The notes beneath the pieces were generated by a model. The model did not search any database. It saw only the letters and a program-made list of their open reading frames with translations, and was not told the DNA's origin. This document shows positions 12,800 to 24,680 of a stretch of DNA of 64,000 nt, one piece after another. The translations under genes were made by a program, and so were the position numbers. Position 1 is the stretch's first letter. Each line of letters starts with the position of its first letter. Source of the DNA: Aquilaria yunnanensis (lineage: Eukaryota; Streptophyta; Magnoliopsida; Malvales; Thymelaeaceae); contig CM077597.1 in the NCBI GenBank assembly GCA_039654915.1, positions 29,920,001 through 29,984,000 of the forward strand, given 5' to 3'.

Positions 12800-13605
12800 T
12801 GAAAAGTATAGTTACAACATACATTTTAATTTATGCGTGTATACACACACACACTAATGTCAAAGTAAATAGCTGGCATTGATTTTCGTTTTAAAGAGAA
12901 CGATTGGTTTCAAAGCATTTACATTAACATTGAATAAGTGTATGCCTTGTCTCTTTCCGGATGTATACGAAACATAATAAGTGTAAATGTGATCGATAGG
13001 GTCAACAATGAACAATGTATTGTATGTTTAAGATAGATGACCATTTGCATAATTGGTTGTTGAATTAAAAGTATAAATGCCACAAAGAAACCTTAGCTTT
13101 ATTGGTGCATTCATTTAAATAGTTTAAAAAGATACAAAATTAATTCTCATTTGAAGTGTAAAATAGTGGGTATATTAGTATTACAAGTTAGGAAAAGAGG
13201 CATGTGAATTTTTATGAGACGAGAATGACTCAAATAAACTTTAGTGCAACATGATTTAAGGAGAGATAAGGCCAAAGTTTAAATTTTTGACCCTCTCAAT
13301 ATCACCCCAGCACTTTAGTTATTTTGCCAAGGATGAGGTATAAAAATAAATATAAATAGTTTCAGAAATATATGATGTTCTATAAATGTGGGACAAGTCA
13401 GGTTCACATGTATTATCAACTAAATCAAATATAGATTTAAACCTTTAATTGCCACATTAAATTGACTACAACCTTCAACCAATGTGAGATACATTTTGAG
13501 TCTATTATTTCCTGCTGCACACAATTTTAAAAAATTATCTTGAATAACCTCTGAGGGATTAATTAACTATTAGTACTTGTTCCATTATTCTAGGTGGATG
13601 GCAAT
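12800..13605. other. Intergenic DNA, no gene seen
   Basis: AT-rich sequence with a short AC microsatellite near 12842-12854. Nothing coding can be supported. Confidence 0.5.
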
Positions 13606-13613
13606 ATCTTAGG

Positions 13614-16600
13614 TAGAGGTAGGAGGTGGGCCGGGTTGGCCCAGACCGAATCGGGACCACCCCGCCGGTCAAACACACCCCGGATAGGTCAAACCCGCCC
13701 CAGACCTCCCCGGGAGAAGCCCGCAATATTATGGGTCGAGTATGGGCCCAATAGGAGGAGGGGGACGCAAAAAAGACCGGCTCGGACCAGTCAAAACCTG
13801 CCAAACCGGACCGTCCCGCCCCGCCGACCCGACCCGACCCGCTGCAACGGCTCCCTGCTGCATATAACGTAAACTTGTGATTTTTTTTTTTAAAAAGGGC
13901 TAATTACACAGTAGACCCTCCAACAGCTTTTTGCTCCATTTCAGCCCCCAAAATTTCATTTTTGCCCCTCCCAACAACTAATTTCAAGGACTTTTTGGTC
14001 AAACTAATTTTTCCCCTCCCCCTATAAATACCAATGTCATTTTCACTCAATCCTCACACAATTACTCAATATTTCTTCTTCATCTACTATATTCTCTCAA
14101 CCATTCTCCTTATTTTCTTAATCTCTTCCATATTTCTTACTAATCTCTTCCTAATATCTTCATAATCCTCTCTTGATTTTGCATTAATCACTACTATTAG
14201 TACGTGAGGCATGGCTTCAAAAGGAAAGGACAAGTCAACAGATAGTTCATCTTCCCACAACACCGGTCTCCGAGCCTTGTTCCGTCGCCGATCTCGGCCC
14301 GCCGATAAAGGCATTTCAATTCAAGAGTTTCACGACGACGATGCCGAAATCGGTATGACGAATTACGATTTAGGTCTCGACAATCAATTATCCGATGATG
14401 AAGTGGAAGAGTTGGATGCGATGGTGTTCGGGAATCCATCAACAGAACCGACACTTACAAGTCATGAACTCGACGTGGAGGAAACTCAAGCACAAGGTAA
14501 ATCTACGAGATTAACTGCTTGGGTTTGGGAGTATTATGAGCTTATAAACGAAAGAGAGTCGAGGTACGGAAAATGCAAACATTGCGGGAAAAATTTTGTG
14601 CATAGAAAGAATTCCGGCACTGGAACGCTGAAGCGGCATATTGAAAATCAACATGCTAACGTCCTCCCTAGTACCGGGACTAGTTATGGAGGACAAACAC
14701 AACTTGGGTCTACAACCGGCGCCGGCGGACCAGGTATATTTCGTTTTAACCAACAATCTTGTAGAGAAGGCATGGTAAATTGGATGATGCTTACCGAAAA
14801 ACCTTTTTCACAAGCTGAAGATGTCCACCTAGAATTTTGAATAAAATCACAATTAAATCCTGCATTTAGAAAAGTATCTAGGAAAACTGCTAGGAAAGAA
14901 AACTTTAGACAATTTGAAGCCGGAAAATCAGATTTGCAAGCATATTTTTCTGCTCTTGATCATTGTGTGGCATTTACTTCTAATATGTGGACATCACCTA
15001 TAGGCCAATCATTCTATTGTGTTACTTCTCATTGGATTGATTCTGATTGGATAATGCAAAAATGAATTTTGTCATTTAAGGTTATTGAAACAGATCATAC
15101 TGGTTTTCAAATATTTAATTGTATCTTAGAAACTTTACGTGATTATTTCTGTACTGATAAAGTTCTGTGCATTTCATTTGATAATGCTTCAAATAATGAT
15201 GTTGCCGCTCGCATTTTGAGTCAAAACTTAAAACCACTGCTCAACGGTGCATTTTTTCACGTTAAATGCATGTGCCATATTTTGAACATTTGTGTGCAAA
15301 AGGGTTTAGAAGTTCTTCAAAATGAGATTTTGCCTATTCGAAACTCATTAAAATATTTAATGTCCAGACCTGCTATTTTTCGTGAATTTAAAAGCTTTTG
15401 TATTGAAAATCAAAAACCATTTTCTTGGAAACGGTTTAAATTGGATTGCCCAACTCGCTGAAACTCCACATTTTTTATGTTGCAAGATGTATTACCGTAT
15501 GCAAATTTGTTGTCACATTTCATGAATTTAAAAATGGGTTCTGAATTTCTTACGACTAAAATTTGGGAGAAATGTTCCAAAACCGGTGAATTGCTTAAGT
15601 TTTTTTACGAGGCAACTGAATTTTTCTCTAGTGTTTACTACCCAACAAGTCATCAAGTTTTGTTTCATTTAGTGAACATCACATATGCTTTACATCAGTT
15701 TAAAAATGATGAGTTGTTAAAACCGACTGTCGAAGCCATGCGGGCTAAGTGGCTTCAATATTTCTCAAACATTCCACCTATCTTTTTAGTCGCTTCTTTA
15801 CTTGACCCGTATGTAAAATTAACGGGCACAACAACACTGCTTGAAGGAATTTTTCTTACTTATTTAGAAATGTCTCATATAAATGTTTTGGCTATGTCTG
15901 CTTCTGCTTCCGAGTACTTGTATTCTTTATACAAGTTATATTGTGAGCGGCATTCGGATAAGGTAAGATTCGAAGCTCCTCAAACCGAGCCTCCAAGGAG
16001 ATCAATCTCCTCAAGATTCAACCCGGCGCTCCAAATGCTCAAACGACCCCAACTGATGACATCAGGATTAGCTGAGGTCGATGACTATCTCAACACATCA
16101 TTCGAGACAAGCGACCTCGACATCTTGGAGTGGTGGAAACAAAAGAGATCAAGATTTCCGATCTTGTCGATAATCGCACAAGAGATTCTTGCCGTTCCAG
16201 TATCGACCGTCTCATCCGAGGCAGCGTTTAGTGCCGGAAAACGGGTGATAATAGAAAAACGGTCAAGATTGACACCCGACGGGGTAGAAGTATGAGTGTG
16301 CAACCGAGATTGGGGCCTCGCAGCACTCCGGCATTAAGACCAAAAGAGTTCGGATGATGAGGTAATATCCGATACTGAGAGTTAAATTTTTTTTTTCAAT
16401 CATACATGTAGTTTGTATTTGATTTGATTATGCTGTTCAGCACAGATCATAGGTTTCTATTATTTATCATTTCCGGAACGTTTTTGCCATTTTAAAATGT
16501 AAGGCACGTTCCGATTATTTATAAGTGCCGTTTGGATTTTTAACTTAATAAAACTTACACCGGAGGTGATGTTTTTTCTTAAAAAAATTTATGACTTATA

Positions 16601-16765
16601 TAATTAATAATTGTTCTATTATATATATATATATATATTAACAAAAAAAATGACACCCACCCCGCCCCGCCCCGGGACCGGCTCGGAACCGCCCCGCTTA
16701 CAACCGGTCGGAGCCTGGGCCTCAGGACCTAGGCCCAGGCCGGTCCGACCCGATTCCCACCTCTA
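13614..16765 (+). mobile_element. hAT transposon, copy 2
   Basis: A perfect 8-bp target duplication, ATCTTAGG, lies at 13606-13613 and 16766-16773. The terminal inverted repeats read TAGAGGTAGGAGGTGGGCC on the left and TAGAGGTGGGAATCGGGTC on the right (inwards). Both ends pass into GC-rich blocks of CCCGCC, GACCCG and GGCCCA motifs, while the element is otherwise AT-rich. A transposase reading frame on the plus strand occupies 14211-16337. A TA microsatellite lies near 16620-16638. The intact duplication indicates a younger insertion than copy 1. The stops in the gene show it cannot mobilise itself. Confidence 0.92.
14211..16337 (+). pseudogene. hAT transposase pseudogene with BED finger and dimerisation domain
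   Basis: The start MASKGKDKS at 14211 opens a 209-codon frame. Residues about 101-150 form a BED zinc finger with CKHC followed by HIENQH. After a stop at 14838-14840 the same protein continues: a block reading FTSNMWTSPIGQSFYCVT, a stop at 15063, a frame at 15069-15461 with FDNASNND and KCMCHILNI (the RNase-H-like catalytic region of hAT enzymes), and a frame at 15477-16295. That last frame ends in the hAT dimerisation domain (LEWWKQKRSRFPILS, then VSTVSSEAAFSAGKR). A stop at 16293-16295 interrupts the usual tail, which resumes as VCNRDW. At least four in-frame stops make it inactive. The family is RICESLEEPER/DAYSLEEPER-like. Confidence 0.9.
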
Positions 16766-16773
16766 ATCTTAGG

Positions 16774-18094
16774 CTAAACTTATTTAATTACTTTGGAGTT
16801 TGGATTATGTGGCCCCATGTTCCGGATGATTTAACACATCTCCACAGGTCCCCTCCTAAGGAAAAGAAACAGTTCCAAGATTTTTTTGTTAAGTTGAATT
16901 TTCTAAGTCTTCTCTCGTGAAAATGTGGTACATGTGCAGCTTCTCTCTAGCTTCTCTCTTCTTAGTATCTAACTACTGCTACTTTATGGCCACAGATTAT
17001 GCGTAATCTGTGTGCTTAAAGCTTGCTACTTCCTCCTGTCTTTATAAAACGCCGCGTTTCATTGTTGATGTTTTTTTTTTTACTATTTCTATGAAAAGTT
17101 TAACTCACATCATAAAAGTATAATCTTGATCGCCCAAAATTACTTATGTCTTAATCATGTTGTCCATTTTCGTTAATATTTTGATTATTATATTTTAAAT
17201 TTGATCAAACTGAAAGTTAAATCGCAAAAATCTATTCATCTTGGCTCATAAAACAGATAACTTTATTGTAACTTTTTAGGTTATGATTTTTTGTGAGAAA
17301 ATAATTTCAAAGAGATTACGTATAATTTAATATTAAGATTTCTTTTTTCAAAAAAATAAATATATAAATAAATGACCTTTAGTTCGTGGTATAAATAAAA
17401 TGTCATCATAAAGTATGCGAAACATCTCTTTCACGTAAATGTCCCCCTGTACATCATATGAGCCCCACAATATGAATAACCAGCTCAATTTCCTCCACTT
17501 CTTCCATTTTTCCCTCCACCTCCAACCTCCAGCTCCCAGAAGATGTAGACGAAGAAAAAGAAACATCTTTTAATATTATCTAAAAAGATTCTAAATTTTT
17601 TACTCCATTTTTTTAATTTATATTAAACTGAATTTATTTATATTATTATTTAATTTTTTTTAAATAATTATTTTAAAAAATGATAAATATTATAGTTTCT
17701 AAATATTTTATTTACGTGATCCCTATGTGTGTAAGAAGGGCATTGAAACGACAATACTCTCTTCATTTCAAATTACTTGGATTTTTATTTTTTCATGCAC
17801 TTCTAGAAAGTCACATTTTTCAATGTGTTTGTAGAAAAAAATTAAATAATAAATAAATGAATAATCTAAAAATAATAATATTTATTATTGTTCACCATTT
17901 ATTACTTCTACAAATAGATTAAAAGATACAATTTTTTTTTGAAATTACACGACAAAAAATAAAATAATAAAATAATTTTAGAGGGGCTGTTGTTTGATTT
18001 GAAACAGTTTCGAGACAAAAAAGTGGTATTGGCTAATACTGTATGAAAGTGAAAGTGAAATAGTCACTTGTGAATCAAAAAGCAAGCTTTGACA
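16774..18094. other. Intergenic DNA, no gene seen
   Basis: AT-rich DNA. A segment from about 17755 resembles one end of a Stowaway-type MITE (CTCTCTTCATTTCAAATTAC), but the opposite end is not convincing. No coding sequence is supported. Confidence 0.45.
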
Positions 18095-18103
18095 GAGACA
18101 AAA

Positions 18104-19233
18104 GGCCAAACTATATATTTGACCCCTAAACTTTTGCAACTCAAGCGAGTTAGTTTATAACTCACTACTCATTAAATATTGCCCCCCTCAACTATTCATG
18201 ACTTGCAAAATGCCTCTATAGCCCCTCTACCATTTTTTTTAGCCTAAACACCCATAATTTTTGGATCTAACAAAAGCACTACCTTCCTTGATTCACCCAA
18301 ACCAAACCCTGTGGCAAGTATGCTTGTTGGTAACTTAATTAATAAATAAATAGTTGTTCAAGAATTTCTACTAAGTTGCCCTCCTCATAACCATAAAGTA
18401 GAGGAAACAATAGAACCTTATTTACCATGGCATGAAATCTCTTTGCCGCCATGCTTCACCTCATCATTCGCTGTTGCCGCCTGTAGCTCTTCTCCATCTT
18501 CTCTACAGTTTCTGCTTGTCTGCACCTTGGGTTTCTTGCATTCTTTGTCTTCTCGCCCCTTCTCACCACCACAACTCCACCCATCCTCCTCCACTCATAT
18601 GCAAAAATTACAAGTTCCAATGCTTATTTAGTTGATTTTTTACATCTTTACTGATGAAAATAATGAAATTGATGTGGTTTCTCTTTGCCTTTCATCGATT
18701 TATAAAATAAAATCTATATCATTCTAGAATGTTTTGTGTATTTTGTACTCTTTGTCATATGCATCATTTTGATTGAGTGGCCAAGAATGTTATGCACTCT
18801 ATAATCATTTTTTATACTTTTGTATAATTCTTTACATTTTTTTGATAGATAGACATCTCTATAATTGATCTGTTTGGACAGTTTCTGTGGGTCAGGTAAG
18901 CAATGGAGGTTCCTCGGAGTCAAATTTCATCTTGGATATGTTGTTCAAAATTTCAGTATGAGATTTCAGGTGAACTGAAGAAAATAGTGTTTCGAGTAAA
19001 TTGAGAAAGGTAGTGTTTTTGATAGATTTGAAAGTTATGAGTTTTTAGGTCAAAGAAAACAGGTAAAGGGGCTGTAGAGATATTTTGGCCTGACACCGTT
19101 AGTCATGTACAGTACATTGTGGATTAATTCACAAATTTTTACAAAGTTCAGATGCCAATATTTAGTGAATAATGAGTTATGGACTAGCTTACTCGAGTTG
19201 TAAAAGTTCAGAGGTCAAATATATAGTTTGGCT
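18104..19233. mobile_element. MULE-like non-autonomous transposon
   Basis: Long inverted repeats of about 130-160 bp lie at 18104-18232 and 19075-19233. Their tips are GGCCAAACTATATATTTGACC and, inwards from the right, AGCCAAACTATATATTTGACC. The flanks are GAGACAAAA (18095-18103) and GAGATAAAA (19234-19242), a 9-bp duplication with one change. Nine bases is the Mutator-like signature. No transposase is present. The interior includes a C/T-rich open frame of 67 codons near 18432 with no recognised domain. Confidence 0.8.
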
Positions 19234-19242
19234 GAGATAAAA

Positions 19243-19970
19243 ATTGCTATTGATATTCTACGCTTGTCCTTGAACTATAACTTCTATTGTAAGACTGTCC
19301 TTAAAATAACAAATGTTACAAAATTTTCCTTAAAATAATCGTCTTATCCTCTATTTCTCATCCAACAAATTAATGCAAACAGTTAAAATAGAGTGTGATT
19401 GTAAAGAAAAAATGGAACAAAAATCAAATGCATACAAAATGTTCCCCAGAAGTAATTCACTACTAAATTTTCAAAATCTACATATTGTTATACAAACCAT
19501 TCAATTCACTGATATTTAATCTGATGATAATAACTTATTACAGAAAATAGATGTCACGACATCCTCTAGTTGTCCATCTAAGCTTTGATGCCAAAGACTA
19601 TGAAGTCGAGTGTTTGGAATAAAAACTCATATACAGTCCTATTCCAATTGTACCATAGAAACCAACAAGGGACCACAAACAATATAAACCTATCGACCAC
19701 TTCATAAAAGAACGCTCGGAAGCCATTCCTTCCCATAAAATAGAATATAGGCTAAATAATATGCCGATTTAACTAAAGAATTGGCCAAATAAAATGTTAT
19801 TTTAAGGACATATTAGTGTGTTTAATATTTTATGTGCATCCTTATCTTACACGGCGGTGATTGAAAATATGACAAAGAGCACCCCCCCGTGTTGTCAAAA
19901 ACTAGTCAGCAGATCAAACGCGTTTACATCTCAAGGACTTCTAGAATCCGTCACCCACCAATTCCTTCCC
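19243..19970 (+). other. Upstream region of the RMA gene
   Basis: This is the space between the MULE-like element and the TATA box of the RING gene. It becomes less AT-rich after about 19840. No separate gene is supported. The MULE-like insertion ends about 740 bp upstream of the TATA box, so it could affect expression; that is inference. Confidence 0.5.
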
Positions 19971-19979
19971 TTATATATT
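19971..19979 (+). promoter_or_regulatory. TATA box of the RMA gene
   Basis: TTATATATT lies about 190 bp upstream of the intron donor at 20161 and predicts a transcription start near 20005. It is followed by a C/T-rich leader typical of a plant 5' UTR. Confidence 0.55.
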
Positions 19980-20160
19980 CTCTGCCGAATCGCCGATGCC
20001 CAGTCATCTTATTACTGATCTGATACGTCTCCTCAATTCACTCGCACCCCTCTGTTATCTGAACAACCCCCTTTCTCTGTTTTACCTCTCCACAATCAGG
20101 ATAAATAAATCCCTGAATCAGATTTCATCTGTTGCTTAAACTTCGGTTCTTTGTTTCTGG

Positions 20161-20649
20161 GTAAGTTTTTTTTCTGGGTGTTTTTCTGATTTCCCTTATC
20201 TGACTGCTTTAATCGTCTTTCTATTGATTTCTTTTTATATCTGGGAATGATATGGGATGTCTAGCTTCTGAGAGATTAATGGCCTTTTGGGGTGCCTTCT
20301 GGTGATGATCTCGCTAATGGGGATTGAAATTTGGATGGCTAGTTTATTGTGGAATGTCCCAAATCATTATCTAGAACTTGTATTGGTTTGCCCTTAGGCC
20401 TTAGGTTTGATGATGGGTTGGTAAACAACTGGTTTTTTGTGGATATACACAGTTTTCTGATTTCCAAATGATTTAGATCATGGATTGTATCGACACAATT
20501 TGAATGCTAGACCAAGAGCTGTAATTTCGAATTGGGGTTTTTATTGATTCATCTAGTTGTTTGGGAACTAGGCTAGGATGATTTGATGCCCTTGTTTTTG
20601 TGCTTCTGATTGCCACAATTGTGCTGAAAGTTCCTGGTCTTTTTTGCAG
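20161..20649 (+). other. 5' UTR intron of the RMA gene
   Basis: The donor GTAAGT follows TTTCTGG at 20160. The acceptor TTTTTTGCAG ends at 20649, eight bases before the ATG. The interior is T-rich, as in plant introns. Leader introns just upstream of the ATG are common in plant ubiquitin-pathway genes and often raise expression. The splice is inferred from sequence only. Confidence 0.7.
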
Positions 20650-20656
20650 AGCGGCT

Positions 20657-21418
20657 ATGGCACACAACATGTTGGAGTCAGGGTTTATATCCGACAAAGA
20701 TGTTTCCTTTAGCCCAAAATGGAATTCGCTCTCCAAAACCTTGAAGGATGAGGAGAAGGATGTGGATGGATTTGATTGTAACATTTGCTTAGACTCTGCA
20801 AGAGATCCTGTTGTAACCTTCTGTGGTCACCTCTTCTGCTGGCCTTGCATTTCCAAGTGGATTAATGTCAAGTCAGTTGCCCCTGATGCGGATGAGAAGC
20901 ATCCCAACTGTCCTGTGTGCAAGGCTAGCATCTCCTCCTCCTCGCTGGTTCCACTCTATGGCTGCGGCAAATCTGCTTCGGAAGCTAAATCCGATGAGTC
21001 CAAATTGGATTCAGTGGTGGTACCTTCTAGACCACCACCTTCATTGAATACTTTTATGAACTCTCCACATCCAGGATATCGGGTTCATGAAAACTTGTTC
21101 CATGCTCCATCACAATCGTTTCATCACCAACAATATCTGCCTCACTCTTATGGAGATTATTCTGGTCTGGCATCTCCTAATCTTGGTGGCACAGCAGTGA
21201 CAAGCACCATCACTCCAACAGTTGGGATGTTTGGAGAGATGGTCTATGCAAGGATGTTTGGGACATCCGACCCGAGTTTGCTTTCGAATCCCTACCAAAA
21301 TTCCTTTCGAGGGAACAATCTTAGGATGAGACGGCAAGAAATGCAGCTAGATAGGTCCCTCAATAGGTTATCTACGTTTCTGTTGTGCTGCATTATTCTG
21401 TGTCTCCTATTGTTTTGA
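20657..21418 (+). CDS. RMA: RMA-type membrane-anchored RING E3 ubiquitin ligase
   Basis: The protein has 253 residues starting MAHNMLESGF. I chose this ATG because it immediately follows the predicted 5' UTR intron acceptor; an earlier in-frame ATG at 20600 lies inside the intron. A C3HC4 RING finger spans residues 41-88, with zinc ligands C41, C44, C56, H58, C61, C64, C85 and C88 and the hallmark FCGHLFCWPCI. A low-complexity Ser/Pro/Gly/His-rich middle follows. The C-terminus ends in a hydrophobic anchor (LSTFLLCCIILCLLLF, residues 238-253). This order is that of plant RMA proteins (RING membrane-anchor, related to animal RNF5). They sit in the ER membrane and ubiquitinate clients such as aquaporins in ER-associated degradation. 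Length and the single coding exon fit the family. The frame is intact and this is the one clear host gene in the window. Confidence 0.93.
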   Translation: MAHNMLESGFISDKDVSFSPKWNSLSKTLKDEEKDVDGFDCNICLDSARDPVVTFCGHLFCWPCISKWINVKSVAPDADEKHPNCPVCKASISSSSLVPLYGCGKSASEAKSDESKLDSVVVPSRPPPSLNTFMNSPHPGYRVHENLFHAPSQSFHHQQYLPHSYGDYSGLASPNLGGTAVTSTITPTVGMFGEMVYARMFGTSDPSLLSNPYQNSFRGNNLRMRRQEMQLDRSLNRLSTFLLCCIILCLLLF

Positions 21419-21740
21419 AGAAGCCCTATTTGAGCTGCTCTTTTGCAGAGCTATAAGAAGTTTGGCCATAGAGGCAATGTATATAAGTAAACATCAAGAC
21501 GAAGGTAGCTCAGTTTTGTCTTGCCGGATTCCGGGCATTTGCCGGTACGTGGTGCCGGTACCAATTTTGAGATGGCTGCACTATGTAGAATGATATTGCA
21601 TTCCTCTGTATAGTACATTCTGTTCCTCATAGATGATAGTTGAACTGTCATCTATGATGTATATTATGCTTGATTCATGAATATGTAGCTGTTGGCTCAC
21701 ATTCATAGTTGAGTACTTGTATAGTTGTATTTATCTAGCA
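21419..21740 (+). other. Probable 3' UTR of the RMA gene
   Basis: Sequence after the TGA remains of moderate base composition until about 21740, then turns AT-rich. T-rich and TGTA-like motifs suit plant polyadenylation, but the exact end cannot be fixed. A further AATAAA lies near 21829. Confidence 0.4.
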
Positions 21741-22079
21741 TTTCGTTGTGGATCGATCAACAGATTTACGAATTTTTCACGTTGATTACATTTGTAGAGA
21801 TTTTCTCTTTGAAAAATATGACTCTAAAATAAAGTCATAATTAATTGAAATCAGATCTTTTTTAAAAAAAATTGAAGCAGATTCAAGCTTTTGTAACAAG
21901 TTCAGTTTTTTATTTAAGCAAAAACCCGGGTATTAACTGTAACTCATACAAGTTCAGGACTCGTGAAAACAAAAAATTGAGGATATCTTTTTTGTTTACT
22001 GAGACAGAGTATAAAAAATGCCTGAATCTAAAGTTTGATGATCAAAAGATAGAGATGATAAAATCTGATCTAATCTGAT

Positions 22080-22350
22080 GACTTGACCCAACCAACTCAA
22101 ACATAAACCCAACCTGATCTGATTTGATAAAAAAAGTCAATGATCTAAACTCGATTGTACCCGACACAACCTGAACCCGAACTTGATTAAAGGGAAATTT
22201 GAGAAAATCCAAACCTAAATGACTCAGACTCAAAATACCCGAACTCGAAATAACATGAGATTGAGTTGACATGAACCCAAAATGACCCAAACTCGAGACT
22301 GACTTGACCCGAACCCAAGATGACCCGATGACTAAACCCTACAAGACCCG
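22080..22350. repeat. Degenerate GACCCGAAC-type repeat block
   Basis: The stretch is built from variants of GACCCGAACCCGA, AACTCGAAATGACCC and similar units of roughly 10-12 bp. The same motif family reappears at 23330-23560. The two blocks may be the subterminal regions of one decayed element (roughly 22076-23560), but no clear target duplication was found. Confidence 0.6.
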
Positions 22351-22379
22351 ATTTTAACCCACACCCTAAACCTTAACTT

Positions 22380-22765
22380 TCCTCTTTCATTATCTTCCAT
22401 ATTCAGTAAATCTTAAATATAAAAGTTTTCATGTTTAATAACTTCCATTTTTTTAGACTTTCATATTCAGTATATCCCATATTTAGAAATGGTGACTTTT
22501 GTAATTAGTAACTCCCATTTTTTGGTACTTCCATATTTAGTAAGTCTCATATTTAGGGAGATAACTTCCATATTTAGTAGTTCCAATTTTTTCAAATATT
22601 CATGTTTAGCAATTCTCATATTTTGATAGAGAATTTCCATATTTAGTAACTTCCATTTTTTGATGACTTCTATATATTGCAAGTATTATATTTGGGGAAG
22701 AAACTTCTATATTTAGTAAGTGTCATATTTGGATTTTTCTAAAAGAAGTAATTTTTATATTTAGT
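22380..22765. repeat. Degenerate AT-rich minisatellite
   Basis: Many diverged copies of a motif like CTTCCATATTTAGTAACT, alternating with CATTTTTTG, follow one another. The open frame on the minus strand here (22467-22682) is a by-product of the repeat. Confidence 0.7.
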
Positions 22766-22769
22766 AAGT

Positions 22770-23329
22770 TTAATGATCTTAATAGGCAATTGTTAAAATT
22801 ACAATATTCATTCATAAACTTTTAAGTATAGTAGAGTAAGTACCTAAATTTTACAAAATTTCATTTTAGTCACTCTTAATAATTACAACATGGGTCCTTG
22901 AACTTTTAAAATCTTTGCACTTTCACCCAAAATTTTTAAATTTCACAGTTTAGTCACTAATAGTGAACTTGATTTGTATTTCGTAGTAATTTCAAAGAAA
23001 ATTAGTTGAAACATAAGCATAGCAAAATTATTGTAGCATATGTTTGGGTGATAGCTGTGTGAGGATCTGAATGACCTGTGCAGTAATAGTTGAAGGGTAT
23101 GGGTTTAGAAAAACAATCAAGTATTACTAACAATGTTAAATTATTTAAATATGTACTAAACAATAATAAAAAAGATTTTTATCAATATTTTGATTAAATA
23201 TACTAAAAATGAAAAATTAATTTAAATTAAATCACACAAAAAATTGAATTCATTGATTTAAATTTTAACAAAAATTAAAAAAAAAATCGATTCAATCATT
23301 TTGGTCTACACGCCAGTAACTTAAACAAA
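22770..23329. other. AT-rich sequence between repeat blocks
   Basis: Nothing coding is seen. A segment near 22800-22970 reads like the end of a dispersed long-TIR element (phrases like AAATTTTACAAAATTTCATTTTAGTCACT) without a visible partner. Confidence 0.4.
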
Positions 23330-23560
23330 CACAAAGGTTAACTTGAGACCTAAAGTTACCTGAGACTGAAATTGATCCGACCTGTAGTAAACCCAAACCC
23401 AAATAAACCTAACACAATACAATCCGAACCTGAAATTAACTCAACCTGAAAATTAACCCGAACTCAAATGAACCGACCTGAACTTAAATTCATGCTAACT
23501 CGACTAGACCAGAACCTGAATGACCTAACCTAAACTTGATCCGACCCATCCAGTTGTCAT
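23330..23560. repeat. Second GACCCGAAC-type repeat block
   Basis: Same degenerate motif family as 22080-22350 (AACCCGAAC, GAACCTGAATGACC and so on). It ends near GACCCATCCAGTTGTCATCA. It may be the other end of the same decayed element. Confidence 0.5.
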
Positions 23561-23946
23561 CACTAGCAAAAGATATCAATATACACAAATAGAGGACTAA
23601 TTATGTAATTTACTCATTTTTTGGTTTTGAACGTATTGTGGACCGGAAAGGGGAAATGAGTTTTAGAAAAAAAAAAAACAGTAGCATAGGAGCCAAAACA
23701 CTATTCTTAGTATCGTATCAAAGACTTATTATGCCTTTAGCTAATATAACGAACACACATAATTTTCAATGCTAGACTGGAATTTAAATGCTTGGGATAA
23801 AATGCAGCGTTTAATTGTAAATGATACTAATTGTCATAATTAGTTGAACAATCAAAATCTTACTGCCCGATTAATGAATATACTACAAATCTTGATAATT
23901 ATTATAAAATAGTATAATAATAATAATAATAATAATTTTATCTAGG

Positions 23947-24040
23947 CACTACAAGAGAAATGGAAAAAACCAACCAGCGAGTTAGTCATAAATCGGTGGA
24001 AAATCTCAGATAGGCCAGGGTCGGTATTGACCCATTATTT
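23947..24040 (+). mobile_element. CACTA element terminus
   Basis: CACTACAAGAGAAATGG begins at 23947, preceded by AGG, and is followed by subterminal-like sequence with CAGCGAGTTAGTC and ATCGGTGG. This is the form of a CACTA left end. No matching right end lies within 400 bp. A diverged right end at 45968 is a possible partner, split by the large retrotransposon. Confidence 0.5.
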
Positions 24041-24680
24041 TCGTAACCATGATATCCTTTTACCTTTTGGGACAACAAATAGACTCACATAATTATGGTT
24101 CATAAAAAGAAAAGATAATTATTATACATATATTTGGAAAGTGTATTTTTGTATTTAATAAATTTATATTCATTTGATTTGGAAAGTGAACATTGTTACT
24201 ATATTAAAAATGAAAAGTATGCCACAAGTGTATAATTTTCTATTATAATTGTCTATTTTTTATCTTGAAAATAATTAGAGCAAAAATGCTATTTATAGCC
24301 CTTTAATACACACCAATCACATATTAAAATCTATCATGTACACGCACATACATATATGGATGCACAAAAAAATGTCAACACAAACTTGTACGATTATATA
24401 CATAGTGTGGCAACGTCGGGTTTTCTGGAGTCGCCACCAATCCGTTTACCTAGGTCGATTGGTCACCTTAAAATTGGTCTGTGAGAGTTCGGGGATCGGG
24501 AGTACGGTTACGCTAAAACAATATTGTTATAGCGCCCAAAATTGGCACCTTAGTTGATTTTAATTTTGTTTTACTTTGCTTTTAAATAATTCTCAGTTAA
24601 TTTTCAAAATTAGAAATTTTAACTGGATTAGTCGAAATGTGGATTTTTAAATTAATTAATTTGTATGAAATCTTATACTT

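Noticed and set aside
14087..14454. Minus-strand frames opposite the hAT transposase start
   Set aside because: They are shadows of the plus-strand transposase, which carries the recognisable BED finger downstream.
22467..22682. 71-codon repetitive open frame with MRLTKYG-like repeats
   Set aside because: By-product of a degenerate minisatellite whose period happens to lack stops in one frame.
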